NCBI GenBank assembly: GCA_029204225.1
Contig: CM055093.1
Coordinates: 18,499,041-18,563,040, forward strand
Direction: 5' to 3'
DNA from: Diphasiastrum complanatum
Taxonomy: Eukaryota > Streptophyta > Lycopodiopsida > Lycopodiales > Lycopodiaceae
DNA length: 64,000 bases
Made by a program: the position numbers and the translations under genes. The notes below the pieces were generated by a model. It worked only from the letters and a program-made list of their open reading frames with translations, was not told the DNA's origin and did not search any database. Of this stretch, positions 44,121 through 56,796 are shown piece after piece; the stretch's first letter is position 1; each line of letters begins with the position of its first letter.

Positions 44121-45400
44121 ACTGAAAATTGGGCTAATATTGGGATTTCTTTTTGCAATATTGTAAAAAAATCGGCATGTAAAACTCGGTTATTAGCAAA
44201 AAATCGGCATATAGTTGCCTCTGTAAAAGGGTCCCAGCCTACCCCTAAAGTGGTTAGACATGTTATAGTAGTTTTGTGACGTTCTCAAGAACCGTAAAAA
44301 ATATTTGATATATGTAAAGCCGAGCAAAAAGTGCCGGTGCACTTAGAAATGGGTGCTAGAGAAAAGTTTGTGGCCTTAGAAATGGCCTGTAAAGATGTTT
44401 TGCGACTTTTTAGCCAGTTGTAAAAATAGCCGACATAGCCGTGCTAAAATTTTGCCATGTACAGAGTTGTTTCACTAATATATGTTTACATAGTGTGTTT
44501 GCAGTTGGGTCTGTTTCTGGTTTATGTACTAATAGAACAGTTTTTGCCTTGATTGAATTAGCTTGCAAAATTAAGAGACAACTTAAGACAATTTTAGACA
44601 ATCAGAAGTTACTTTGATCAAAAATGAATTTTTATAATTCTGAATCTGAATCATCAATATACATCTCTTGCTCTCTTATCTCGATGTTGTGTCTCTGATT
44701 GAGCGAGTAGAGAGTCTAGTTACAATGAGTAGTGCACATGTATTTATATTGTTACAGGACAGGTCTTTTGGCCTTTTATTTCTGTAACAGTAGATCTAAC
44801 CGTTACAACGGTTGATATTCAAATAAACGCTCTATTTTTAGGCTCGAATAATTTCTGTTAGCGAATTGTTCGCGACAGTTTATCTCATCATCCAAGCTTC
44901 ATGTTTCGCGAATTGTTTGCGATAGTTGACAGTTTTGAGCTTGAAGAAGAATCAAGAATATTTCGCGAATCGTTCGCGACATTTTGTACTTAGTTTTTTC
45001 CATCTCAAGTTTCCACACATGCGAATGTACTTTGGAGAGTGATATATGCATGTTTCGTAGTGCTCTTGCCTTCGATTTTTGAGATAGACCTTGGATTTCA
45101 ATCTATGCTTGATTTTTGTGCAATCACCAAGTCTTAGGAGATCATAATCACACTTTTGGGCACTCCCACACGTGTGAAATTCAACACATTCTTCAAATTA
45201 AATCATTTTAAGTTGAAGAGCAAAATTGTCTTAATGGACGATAGACTATCCTAGAACTAAAAATAGTCCCTTCTATGATTCTAGTGTTGATCTTTTAACA
45301 ACAATAGTTATTGTTGTATGTCCCTGTTGTGTCTCGAGAAGTTCAACAATAATATCCATGAGCTAGAAACCTAGGTAGTAGGAATCCAATCATGGTATGT
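44121..45400. other. LTR-like stretch with TCGCGAA palindromes
   Basis: No coding. AAAAAATCGGCAT words occur near 44167 and 44199. Three copies of GCGAATYGTTYGCGA lie at about 44870, 44905 and 44962; the third, TCGCGAA-TCG-TTCGCGA, is a perfect palindrome with a 3-base centre. Confidence 0.45.
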
Positions 45401-46500
45401 TTTCTTGCTAGATCAATAGTCAACTAGAACTCAAAAAGACAATTTGCCATAATGCAAAGGAGGAGTAAAAATTTGCAATGACAAAAGTAGCAAAGTTGTT
45501 GTACATCAATGAAAGAGCAACTCCTTGATTTTCAATGGAGGTGCCATCTAACTCGCTAAGAATGATGCATGCTATGGGATGTGTTGACTGAGCTAGCCCA
45601 AATGCCCCCTTTGGTGCATTATAGTTCAATGCCTTTCCGGGTTCTGGTTTCTGAGCTTTGGGCTGTCAATTGAGACTGGGTAGACCATGCAGTAGCTCGG
45701 CTCCTATCAACGTGCTGATTACTTGTTGCTTTAACCTCACATGTTCTGGTAAGTGAAGCGGTTTATGTTTTTATTTTCCAATTCAAGTTCTCCACAATTA
45801 ATGAATCTCTGTACATATTCCCTTCTTGCTTTAACCTCACATGTTCTGGTAAGTGAAGCAGTTTTTATGTTTTTGTTTTCCAATTTAAGTTCCGTTCACC
45901 TAGTGCTTTCTTTCCAAAATTAATGAATCTCCCCTTTCAAGGCCCATCTCCACCACTAGTCTTAATCCGACGGTTGGTATAGTCTTTCGAACTTTCGACC
46001 TTACAGAAGCCATGAGCCTATCATCCATTTTGCCTGCTTGAATTTATGGCTAATCAGGGAGTTCATCCATATTCATATTCAATGCTCAACAATTTTTCAA
46101 AAGTGATTGTCGCATAACGGTAAGGCATCAGCGTGTGTGCACTTTCGTAATGTTCTTTGAATTTTGACCTTCCAAGATAATGCGCAACACCTTTTTTTAA
46201 TGAGTTAAAAACTAAATCTTCAGTATCGTTATTCTGTTTCTTGGTTGCTTGAGGGATTTTTTCTGCTTTTAAAGAATTAGTTTGCAGACAGCTTAATCCT
46301 CAGATCTTTTTGCATTTTTCCAACAGGTGAATTGGATATTGCGTCGATGAAGATAACGTGATGAAGCTTCTCGTAAAACACCACCTTATGGCATATTTTA
46401 GCATGTTATAGAGTATTTTGCATCATTCAACAAAGCAAACAATCAAGAGAATGGTTAGCTTTAAGATGATACACCAGGGTTAATTGTCTTTCTTTTGTGA
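45401..46500. other. Intergenic stretch with a direct duplication
   Basis: GCTTTAACCTCACATGTTCT occurs near 45728 and again near 45830, and similarity extends through GTTTTCCAATTYAAGTTC, giving a duplication of about 100 bp. The - strand at 45420-45629 has a 69-codon ORF with no recognised family. Confidence 0.45.
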
Positions 46501-46504
46501 AGTT

Positions 46505-47846
46505 TGAATGCAGGGAACAACGTAAGATGCGTTAAGCTTAGGAGTTCTTGTTGTTAGGTTCATTGGTTGATATAGTTGTTGTATTTGATAATTTCCTTTA
46601 CTCGATCTATAATAAAGATCAATTCATCATCCTCATCAATATAGCCCACGTCACCATCCATCTTTGTCTATTGTTAATGAGGTTGACACATGATCATTCA
46701 GATAGCTCGATAATACAGACGTGGAATGTAGTCAATTTACATGTAGTCGTTTGTCAATCATTCTTAGGATGCAACAATTATAGCCCTGTAAAGAGTACCT
46801 TTCATGAGTTGAGATCGTCGAATACAGATTTTTTCAGGCTGCTTGTGGAGAAGTGACACCCCTGGTCTCCGGATTTATAATCTTAGCCTCTGCATTGCGA
46901 ACTATTGTGTCGCATGACCCAGGCTTCACTAGGAAAGGGTAGTTGGCAAAAGCAAGGCTCATTGCCAACGCGGAACCTGCCTCTGTCATTCCATATTCCT
47001 GTGTACATTTCCGATGTGTAAGAAACTAGGAATTAGGTTGACTTGCAAATTTCTTCAGCTGTCAAGTATTGTCTAGGTGGAACAACTTTTAATCATTTGG
47101 CAGCTAGCTTCATAAGACAGTGTATGTGCATACTTGAAATCGGATTGCTGTCACTACATTGATTTAGCCCAAAATTATTTGAACAAGTTAGGTACCTGGA
47201 GTGTCTCTGACAAGAAACCGTTATAATCTTTCTTTTCTATAATCATAGCATTCACTAAAATTGTCCAGGGGCATTAATCTGCAGCATAAAGTTGGCAATA
47301 GTTAGAGAGGCTTTGCAGAGTGAAAGTGAGATTGTAGAGCATGATCATTGTGATTTAGAAATAGAAATGCTCAGCTGTTTAAATTTCTCTAAGATGTTTT
47401 TTTTCTGGATCAGACCTGTCACTTGTAGGTAAAACTTCCTTGAGCTTATCATTAGGTGATAAGTGTCATAGCATGATCATTTTGAGATTCAGCTGTTTTA
47501 CGACTTATGGTATTAAGTCCTCAAATTCTAGAAAGCACACACAATAAAGAGCATCTGTTATTAGAGTCAATTTAACCTCAACAGAGAGTTATCAGCTGCA
47601 CCGGAGATGCACAAAATGGACTGATGGCTTCATACTTCTATTCTCCGAGAAGCTATCATGTGAAGCTACCATTCTGCTCTAAGAAAATATTTGCAAAGAT
47701 ATTTATTTTCTTTCTTCCCAAATGGTTACACAGCAATCAGACGACAGAAGAATAGATAGGAGGAAAACCTACCCAAGAATGGCATTTGGAAGTCTCGACC
47801 TGAAAGAATCCTGGAGCTCTTTACCGAGGGGTGCAGTTCATACATA
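46505..47846 (-). pseudogene. 4CL: 4-coumarate:CoA ligase pseudogene fragment
   Basis: On the - strand, 47845-47770 reads TAPLGKELQDSFRSRLPNAI and ends LG before a donor-like GTAGGT. After an intron of about 0.77 kb, 47000-46850 reads [40 protein letters not shown] and INPETRG. Frame changes lead to [16 protein letters not shown] (about 46840-46790), TIDKDGW then [10 protein letters not shown] (about 46672-46615) and [15 protein letters not shown] (about 46612-46575). This is the order of 4CL: GxAPLGKEL, GYGMTEAG, GEICIRG, GWLHTGDIGYIDDDDE, FIVDRxKELIKYKG. The enzyme activates cinnamic acids in phenylpropanoid and lignin synthesis. The N-terminal two thirds and the C-terminal end are missing, and several frameshifts and a deletion of the LHTG codons make it non-functional. 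Confidence 0.85.
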
Positions 47847-47850
47847 GTAA

Positions 47851-48842
47851 AAATAAATTCTTGCTCTAGCTATCTAGATTGTAAAGTTCGGCATTTTTGT
47901 ATATTTGCAAAACATATAATTTTTTGCTATTCTTTAGACCATTGAATCAGTTATTTGTATGCTGCAAAATGCTTAAATATCAATGAAGTTTGTGATATGT
48001 GAAGAATAGTGTCTCTAGAGATGTGTGCAGAATACCTTGCATCAATAGAAAGCCAATGAAAATTGACCACAAATAAAAAGTTGCGTTCATAACTGTATTT
48101 GCTCGTGCCTGAAATTAAGCACATAATAGAGCAACTAGGGGTTCAGTAAGAGTTTTGTCCAAATTACTTCTAACACCTTTAACCCCTGCATGGTGAAATA
48201 GATTTTCACTTTCACTGAAGGATTTCAGTATATGTTAAGTCATCATACTTGAAATGCTTGCAGTGGTTGCTACCTTTTTTTGTCATTCATATACAATCTG
48301 CTCTTCTAATTGTGTCTTATAAACTTTTTCTTATCTATGCTATAAAATCTAAACTTGACTATAATAGTAATTATATAATTTGTTGCTTGAGACGCAATGC
48401 TCTTCATAATCTTCATGCCGATAAGGTTTTGCAACCAATACATAGGTGTGGAATGAAGTACAATGCCACATAAAATGAAAGAGATCATGCATCTTTCTAT
48501 ATCATTTTGTCTAGTGCTTTTTCCTAGCTTAACATGAAAAAGAGATTCATTGTTCAATCACCTCAGCTATCAACAATATGGCATGTTCATTGCTTATTTT
48601 TTATTTTGTTATATTCAACGAGGTTCAACAAAATCAATAAGTACTTGTACATAATAAAGACGATGAGTTAGATAAACAAGGATCCATAGTATGAAAAGAG
48701 TGAATTAAATGAACAAATATTAGTGAAAGAACCAAGCGAATTGGACATATTTAAGCATCCATATGATTTTAAGGAATTACATGTTGATTCTTTATATCAA
48801 TGGATCCATCAAAATCGAGGGAGTCGACTATTTCAAATGGAT
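47851..48842. other. Stretch without recognised gene
   Basis: AT-rich; no ORF with a family signature and no continuation of the 4CL fragment. Confidence 0.4.
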
Positions 48843-49913
<1,071 letters not shown>

Positions 49914-51036
49914 TGGTATCAGAGCCAAGTACAAGAGCATAAGCCATTGATCTAATGCAAATCCATTTTTAGCAATATTGGTGCTAAATACTAGTATTGA
50001 GAGGCTGAGCTAGAATCTACATTTTGGTGAGGGGATTTGATTCCAAACTTGGTAGGGATCCAAATCTATACTTTCCACACGTGGGAATCTCTGAACCTGC
50101 ATTTAATGCACTACGTTCATTTGATCACTAAAAATCCAATTTGTGAGTTCTTGATGTGATTTTTGGTGCTAATCCTAGGAAAAGCTACCAAGATTGAGAG
50201 CCATTGATTAGATTTGACATAGGGTCATGATAGCTAATTAATCTAGGCTGAAATCAGGTCCTCTAAAGAAAATTTACAGGTCTTGAAAGTACATCAAGAA
50301 GTGTGAGTGAGATTTAGTCATGTTTTTGTCCAAAAATAACCAAAATTGATAAGATTTGATATGTCATTGATAGAGTCTCATCTAATCTGCATTTCATCTT
50401 TGTGAGGGAGTGTAAGAACTATGACTAGAAGTCCAAGAAAGGGCTAGAAGTCAAATTTGAGGTAATCAATACAAAGTGAGACCTTTGTGAATTTCTAGGA
50501 TCAAATCAATTTCAATTTTTTTGACCATTGTTTTGTAGAATCCTTCCTGTTTCTTCTTTTGAATCAAGATCAAGGGGATCTTGCCACTTGTGTCTTTGTG
50601 AACATCAACTGATTTGCTAGTGAGGCAAATTTTGGAAAAGAGCTTAGGGAGAGCCAACAAGTATATCATTAGTACAAGTCATTAAAGAGATGGGAACCAT
50701 TGGTGGATTCCTTCTTGGATCTAGTGAGAGGTTGAATTCTAAAAACTACTCAATATGGAAAGTGAGGACGAAGTCACTCTTAGTGATCCAAGACCTCTTT
50801 GACCATGTCCTAGATGAAGAGGATGAGCCTCTTGGAGGACAAGAATTGGTTAGATATAAGAAGAAGACTAGCACTTTATTGCATCAAAATGAATGTTAGT
50901 GATGACCTCTTGAAGGAGGTAGCCTCTTGCACATCTGACAAGGAAACTTGGGATTCTTGAAAAGCTATATATGAATCCAACAACACTTCAAGAGTGCTTA
51001 TTATAAGAAACCAAATCTTACAAAGCATGAGGAGAA

Positions 51037-51780
51037 GTGATGAAAGTGCACAAATCACATTCCATCAAAACAAAGCTTGTATTAGATCTTGTACATAGCG
51101 ATCTTTGTGGTCCAATGCCAACTCCTTCATTAGGAGATGCAATCTATTTTATCACTTTCATAGGTGATTATTCTAGATGGTCTACAACCATGTTCATTAA
51201 GCACAAATATGAAGCCTTTGAATGCTTCAAGAGATTCAAGGCCATAGCTGAGACACAAACGTCTAGGAAAGTGAAGGCACTCCGATTTGATGGTGGCAGC
51301 GAATACATCTCTAACGAGATGTTTGACTACATGGCTGAACATGGTATTAGAAGACAATTCACCACTTCCTATTCACCTCAATAGAACGGGATTGCAGAAA
51401 GGAAGAATCGAACTCTCCTCAACTCAGCCAAATCCATGCTACATCAAGCACACCTACCTGCGAAGTTCTGGGTAGAAGCTACTGCCACAGCCTGTTACGT
51501 GCAGAATAGATCCAGCACCAAAGCCGTCAACAACAAAACTCCTCATGAAGTTTGGCATGGGCACAAGCCTAGTATCAGCCATCTAAAAATCTTTGGTTGT
51601 ATATGTTTTGTTCACATTCCTAAATAGCTTAGGAAGAAGCTAGATCATAGGACAAATAAATGTATTTTCATTGGCTATCCTGATGAACATAAAGCTTATA
51701 AAGTTTATGATCCATCCACCAATGTAGTATTTGTGTCTAGGGATGTAATATTTCAAGAACATGCATATTATGATTTCAAA
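51037..51780 (+). pseudogene. Copia integrase
   Basis: Catalytic residues are readable: aspartate in VHSDLCGPM, aspartate in ALRFDGGSEY (usually SDNGGEF) and glutamate in NGIAERKNRTLL. A stop replaces glutamine in SPQ|NG (51382-51384), and another interrupts after HIPK at 51625. The C-terminal region FWVEATATACYVQNRSSTKA and WHGHKPSISHLKIFGC is typical of the family. Confidence 0.8.
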
Positions 51781-52083
51781 TAGGCATTGATAGATGATGC
51801 TATGTCATTTCATCCTATTTTACATAGCATGGATTCTTCCAACATTGATGTTCTTTCTACAAAACCTGCAGCTATAGCTACTTGTCATCAGACCAAACCA
51901 AGCTAGCTCAAGCAGATCTGAAGAAATTCAAGAAGAAGCATCATCGAATTCTGGTCAACCCAACGTCTGCAGATCCTCACGGACTCGGATAGTTCTTGAG
52001 AGGTATGCACCTCAATCATTCTGGACTTCATCAGAAGAACCAGAGAGCCTAACCGAAGCAACTAACTCCAAGGATGCTGTGAA

Positions 52084-52881
52084 GTGGCAAGAAGCTATGG
52101 AAAGTCAGTACAACTCACTTTTGACGAATCAGACCTGGACGTTGGTCGACTTCCCCACTCACAAGAGAGTTACGACAACAAGTGGATCTTCAAGAAGAAG
52201 ATCAACTCTAATGGTTTCATTGCAAAATGGAAAGCACGGTTGGTGGCTAAAGGATTCACTCAAGTCCAAAGAGTGGATTATCAAGAAATTTTCAGTCCTA
52301 TCGTCAAGATGCAGTCAATCAGGGCTTTGATTGCGTTAGCAGCTGCGGAAGACCTCAAAATGCACCAAATGGATGTCAAGACAACATTTCTCAATGACAA
52401 TGTTGAAGAGGAGCTGTACAGCTTCCAACTGGAAGGATTCAAAGTCAAAGGCCAAGAGCACAAAGTGTGCAATTTGCACAAACCAATCTATGGTCTGAAA
52501 CAGACAGCAAGAGCATGGTTCGATAGAATCAACTCTTATCTCATTCAATTGGGATTTGCAAACAATTTAGCTGACTGTAACGCTTATTCAAAGCATATAG
52601 GCACCAATTCAGTTCACATAGCTCTTTATGTAGATGATGCATTTATTCTGTCTAACGACACTTCTCTACTGCACACTACTAAGAGCAATCTGTCAAAGGA
52701 ATTTGACATGACTGATTTAGGAGTTGTCCATTCTTTGCTAGGAATTCACATTACTAGAAATAGACTTCAGAAGAAGATATATCTTAGCCAGCCATATCTA
52801 AAAGGCATTCTAGAAAAGTTTCATATGTCTGATTGCAAACCAATTGATACCCCAATGGATCCCAAGTATTGTATTGACTAA
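52084..52881 (+). CDS. Copia reverse transcriptase, long open frame
   Basis: 265 codons without a stop. Motifs in order: [91 protein letters not shown] with an intact YVDD, and SQPYLKGILEKFHMSDCKPI. The start of the domain (EAMESQYNSLLTNQTWTLV) lies in another frame at 52079-52160, so there is one frameshift at the N-terminus. It is the best preserved reverse transcriptase in the window, but cannot make a full polyprotein. Confidence 0.8.
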   Translation: MARSYGKSVQLTFDESDLDVGRLPHSQESYDNKWIFKKKINSNGFIAKWKARLVAKGFTQVQRVDYQEIFSPIVKMQSIRALIALAAAEDLKMHQMDVKTTFLNDNVEEELYSFQLEGFKVKGQEHKVCNLHKPIYGLKQTARAWFDRINSYLIQLGFANNLADCNAYSKHIGTNSVHIALYVDDAFILSNDTSLLHTTKSNLSKEFDMTDLGVVHSLLGIHITRNRLQKKIYLSQPYLKGILEKFHMSDCKPIDTPMDPKYCID

Positions 52882-53462
52882 ATCTTCTTGTGCTGAGACT
52901 GATATTGAAGTACTCGACTCAACGAAGTACTCTTATCATTCACTAATCGGATCTCTGATGTATGTAATGTTGTGTACTAGACCAGATTTAGCATACACTG
53001 TTAGCATGTTAAGTCAATTCAAGTCTAATCCTAGGATCTCTCATTGGAAAGCATTGAAGAGAGTGATGAGATATATTCAAGGAAGTCTAGATCACATTTT
53101 ATATTATGATGAAAATGCCATCGACTCACTCGTCCTGCAAGGCTACTCCGACTCAGATTGGGGAGGAACAGTCTCTACCAGAAAATCTACCTCCAGGTTC
53201 TGTTTTTATCTGGCAGGGAGACCGATTTCGTGAAACTCAAGGAAGCAGAAATCAGTTGCGCTTTCTTCGACAGAGACTGAGTACATCGCATTATGCCAAG
53301 CTTCAAAAGAAGCTGTATGGATCATGTTATTACTTCACGACCTACATCACACTCAGTTTAATGCTACCACCATTCTGTGTGACAACATGAGCTGTATTTC
53401 ACTGTCACTGAATCCCAGATTTCATGGCAAATCCAAGCACATAGAAATTCAGTATCATCTGC
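52844..53462 (+). pseudogene. Copia RNase H
   Basis: It reads YSYHSLIGSLMYVMLCTRPD, ISHWKALKRVMRYIQGSLDH, LQGYSDSDWGGTVSTRKSTS and FCFYLAGRPIS, then a frameshift near 53225, and later TTILCDNMSCISLSLNPRFH and GKSKHIEIQYH. The D-D motifs of RNase H (SDSDW, LCDN) are visible. Confidence 0.8.
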
Positions 53463-53556
53463 ATCACTTGAGGATGTAGCAACGGTGGACTGCTTCTTGC
53501 TTAACCAAGAAACTGCAGAATTTCCAATGAAAAAGCAATGACCACTAGTAGATCGT

Positions 53557-54048
53557 CTAGTGTCTTGATCCACTCCAATCCGAGTCACAAAAACTAGCCA
53601 AACATGCATCATCACTAGAAGAATAAAACAGACCAAGTGTTTTACTTCCTTGAAGATATCGAATGATCCTCTTCAATGCTTTCCAATGTGATATCAACAA
53701 AAAAAAAGATGTCAAAGCTTTACGTTCATAAATATCCAACAAAAAAAAACCTCCTCGCAATGTTCCCGAAGCAACAATAAAAAGTGATTTCTTTGGGTCT
53801 TTTATAAGACATTTGTCTTCATTAAATTCTACAATCAATCCTTGATTCATGATTGTAGAGACTGAAATGAGATTTTTCCTTATCTTAGGAACATAAAGTA
53901 CATTTCGAATGTACTTTTCTTCTCCATTGGGAAGAATGAGGGATATAGATCCAATGCCTTCAATTGGATAGGTGGTGTTGTCAACACCATGAACCTTGCT
54001 TCCATCTTTGATTTTCATAGGCTTTGTGAAGACGTCTCTATGGTGCAT
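53557..54048 (-). pseudogene. In-frame protease-RNase H fusion ORF
   Basis: A 163-codon frame opens after the protease active site and holds [20 protein letters not shown] and KNLISVSTIMNQGLIVEFNE (the protease-to-integrase region), then SGTLRGGFFLLDIYERK. At about 53690 it passes straight into ISHWKALKRIIRYLQGSKTL and LASFCDSDWSGS, which belong to RNase H. About 600 codons of integrase and reverse transcriptase normally lie between these. After another frameshift the RNase H continues to about 53480 (STSGHCFFIGNSAVSWLSKK). Confidence 0.8.
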
Positions 54049-54390
54049 GTAGCTCCGCTATCAATCACCCAATCAATGGAAGAAAAAACAGCAACCTGCA
54101 AAGCTGAAGTAGTGCTGTTTTCTGCTGAAAAACCAGCAAGTTGAGAAGTGGTAGAAATCTTATTTTGATTAGAAATGAGATTGTTAGTGACAAAAGCAAA
54201 ATCACCATTGAAAGAATCATTCTCCTTTTGATGTTCTAATGAAATCATGGCTGTATTTGTATCAATACCTTTCTCTTTATCCTTAGTAAGCTTCTTCCTA
54301 CATTCCTTTATGTGGTGCCCAAACTTTTTACAAAAATGGCACTTACCCTTCTTTTTGGATCCTTGATCTTGGCCTTCCTTGGATTTTTTA

Positions 54391-55003
54391 TCAAGAAGAC
54401 TTACCTTTCCACTTGCCCTTGCCTTTGCCTTTGGTGAAGAAGGCTTGATCTTCTTGTTCACCAAAATTAATCCTTTTTTTGGAGAAGTAAGCCAACAAGC
54501 TCTTCAAAGGAGATTTGTTGTCCCCTAAGAATATGCTTAAAAGTAGACACAAATGGAAGATAGGAATGAAGAAGTGAATTAAGAGTAATTGAAACAAATT
54601 GAGAGTTCTCGACAATTTCATCAATGCTAAGAAGCTCTTCACGAAGATCCTTGATCTTTATTAAGTGATTTGAAAGCGTATCACCCTCTTGCATCTTCAA
54701 TGTTGAGAGTTGATTACATAGAAAAAGCACTTTCGCCGTATTCTTCACTTGGAACATCTTGGCAAGCACTTCCCAAGCACTCTTGGAAGTCTTGCGTGAT
54801 CGAATGTGAGGTAGGATTGATCTCTTCACGGATAGCGCTATGATCGAATGTGCTTGTGTGTCACATCGATCCCACTTCTTTTGTTCTTCGGAAGACACCT
54901 CCACATCGGCCAAAAAGTGGTGGGACGTGACTGAGGCAATGTGCTGCTGAATGGTGAAAGCACGGATACTATAGATTGCAATACACCACATGCAATAGCT
55001 CAT
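54391..55003 (-). pseudogene. Copia gag
   Basis: The - strand reads [60 protein letters not shown] and [12 protein letters not shown], then a frame change near 54470 and [17 protein letters not shown]. The corresponding region at 17.7-18.2 kb is nearly word for word the same, apart from an insertion KHILRGQQ here. Confidence 0.8.
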
Positions 55004-55544
55004 TCACAAGAAGATATAGGTGGTTGTATTCTGCTGAAAAAATAGAATACTAACTAATATGCAGGCTTCCAATGAAGCCAAAACCACAACTTTTGTGGTA
55101 AAATGGTGTACACTCAATGTGCTAATGGAGCAGATGGTAGGACCTTCTTCCAGGCTCAAAAACAGAAAAATTTCAGCCACTAAAAATGTGTCAAAAACAC
55201 ATTTGTCTTCAAGGTAGATGGGCGCCCTCCTCCAAGAAGAAAATCTGAAATTTGAAGCATGTAATCTGATTTCAATCACATGAAAACTAGTTGAGCATGG
55301 GCGCCCTACTGCTGGCTCCAAAATGAGTGGAGGTTCCAAGCTTTTCCCTGCAATTTCTTGCACAAAAAACAAGGAGCCGAACAGTTTGCTCAAAAAATCA
55401 GTTTGCTCAACCTCGAACTTGCATCATCAACTGAAGAATTTCATTGGTCTTACAGATTCCGAACCTTCAAATCTTCCACGGAATAACAATTTTTTGCAAC
55501 TTGTTCGAAAAGAGGAACGTGAAATTTATGTGAGCTAAAAAAAA

Positions 55545-56080
55545 AATAGACAAAGTGTAAAACAAATGAAATGGTGTGGTGATCTGAATGAAATTCAAGT
55601 TGGAAGTCTTGTTGCACTTCTAGCTTCTGAAAACAACGAAGGACATCCATTTTGGATTGCCAAAGTGTTTGGTTTCATTCAAAATAACAACCAGACAAAA
55701 GTATTACATGTCCATTGGTTGCGCACCACTTCAACAAATGTTTTTCTGGGAAGGTACAAATTTGAAATGTTGCAAGTAGATTGCCACGAAATCAACCAAG
55801 AGTTGATGACTTGAAAATATAGGATGTAGATGTTTTGGCTTTTATTTTTGAGTTAACAATGACCAATCATCTACAAAAGTCAACTATAGCCATATTGAAA
55901 GAACGACTTGGATTAATGGGACAACCATCATCCTCAACTCGTCAGCAACAATGACGAGTTGACTTACAAGATTTCTTATCAACATTGGATGCAGATTTTG
56001 AGGAAGATATGCCAGTTGACTTTATGAAGAGGACGGCTCTTCCACCTCATCAGCTGAAAACAAATATTCAAAATATGTGA
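55545..56080 (+). other. Unrecognised coding-like region
   Basis: An 82-codon frame (55566-55814) reads MKWCGDLNEIQVGSLVALLA, SENNEGHPFWIAKVFGFIQN and HVHWLRTTSTNVFLGRYKFE. The G-x-L-V-A-x-L and FWIAKV pattern resembles BAH- or chromo-like modules in transposon-derived proteins, but I cannot name the family. A second frame (55858-56050) has STIAILKERLGLMGQPSSST and DADFEEDMPVDFMKRTALPP. They may be the last exons of a degraded gene or transposase. Confidence 0.35.
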
Positions 56081-56796
56081 ATTTCTATATTGAGAAGCAT
56101 TAGTGAAATTTTCTTAGAAAATTGTATGTAATTATGATGGTTTTATGAAGTTTGCAAAAAAAAAGCTTGTAGTGCTTTATTAAAAATATTCATTTTTTGA
56201 CATTTTTTTTAAATATAATTTAGAGAATCCCAAAAAAAAACCATGATTTTGGCCTAAAAGTAAAACCCCTAAAAAATATCAAAAAAAGTTACTCTTTTTT
56301 AGGTCAAAGTTCCAAAACAAATGTCATTGCATTTCCTCCATCTCCCTCCCAAAGTCACATTATACAGATCTTATAAACACTTTCTTTCATGCTAAAAGCC
56401 TCTCCAAGTCGCCTCTCAAGACGTACTACATGACCAACGCAAGAACTCATGAAGGCTATATAGATTTGAGTATGCGCAATGGTGGGATCTTTTATAGTCT
56501 AAGCAAAGTTTCATTGATTTCAAAAACTTTACATTACCTTTCGATTTGCAAACTCCACAAATTGAAGCTAGGGAGGATACCACAACCATTGTGAGTCAAA
56601 TAAGAGAGGGACGAGTCTTAGGAGAAGATTAGGTATCAGCATTAATGCGTTGCCATTGTTGCAAATTTTTGCATCTTCCTTTGTCTAAATTTGTATTGCA
56701 TGTGTTGCCTTCATTTTGGTCCATGCTAACACAAATAACTTGATGCGAAGTTGAGCGAAAACCAATTTATAAATGGAGGAAATGTAAACAATGTGA
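56081..56796. other. Stretch without recognised gene
   Basis: AT-rich; nothing identifiable. Confidence 0.4.

Larger units (their letters stand above)
49914..53462 (+). mobile_element. Copia element with internal gag-protease deletion
   Basis: Order on the + strand: primer-binding site (49914-49926), long leader, gag N-terminus (50690-51030: LNSKNYSIWKVRTKSLL), an abrupt join near 51035 to integrase ([17 protein letters not shown]), integrase core and C-terminus to 51627, linker (NKCIFIGYPDEHKAYKVYD), reverse transcriptase (52084-52881) and RNase H (52882-53462, ending FHGKSKHIEIQYH). The gag C-terminus, zinc knuckle and protease are missing. The element runs into an opposite-strand copia at 53.48 kb without an LTR. 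Confidence 0.88.
53480..55540 (-). mobile_element. Copia element with protease-RNase H join
   Basis: On the - strand: leader with GGGCGCC words (55540-55004), gag (55003-54391), zinc knuckle (CHFCKKFGHHIKEC near 54350), protease (VIDSGATCTI near 54050) and its downstream region, then directly RNase H (ISHWKALKRIIRYLQGSKTL near 53680). Integrase and reverse transcriptase are missing. The gag matches the + strand copia at 17.7-18.8 kb. Confidence 0.85.

Noticed and set aside
45420-45629. 69-codon - strand ORF as a gene
   Set aside because: The residues look protein-like, but no family, start context or neighbouring exon supports it.
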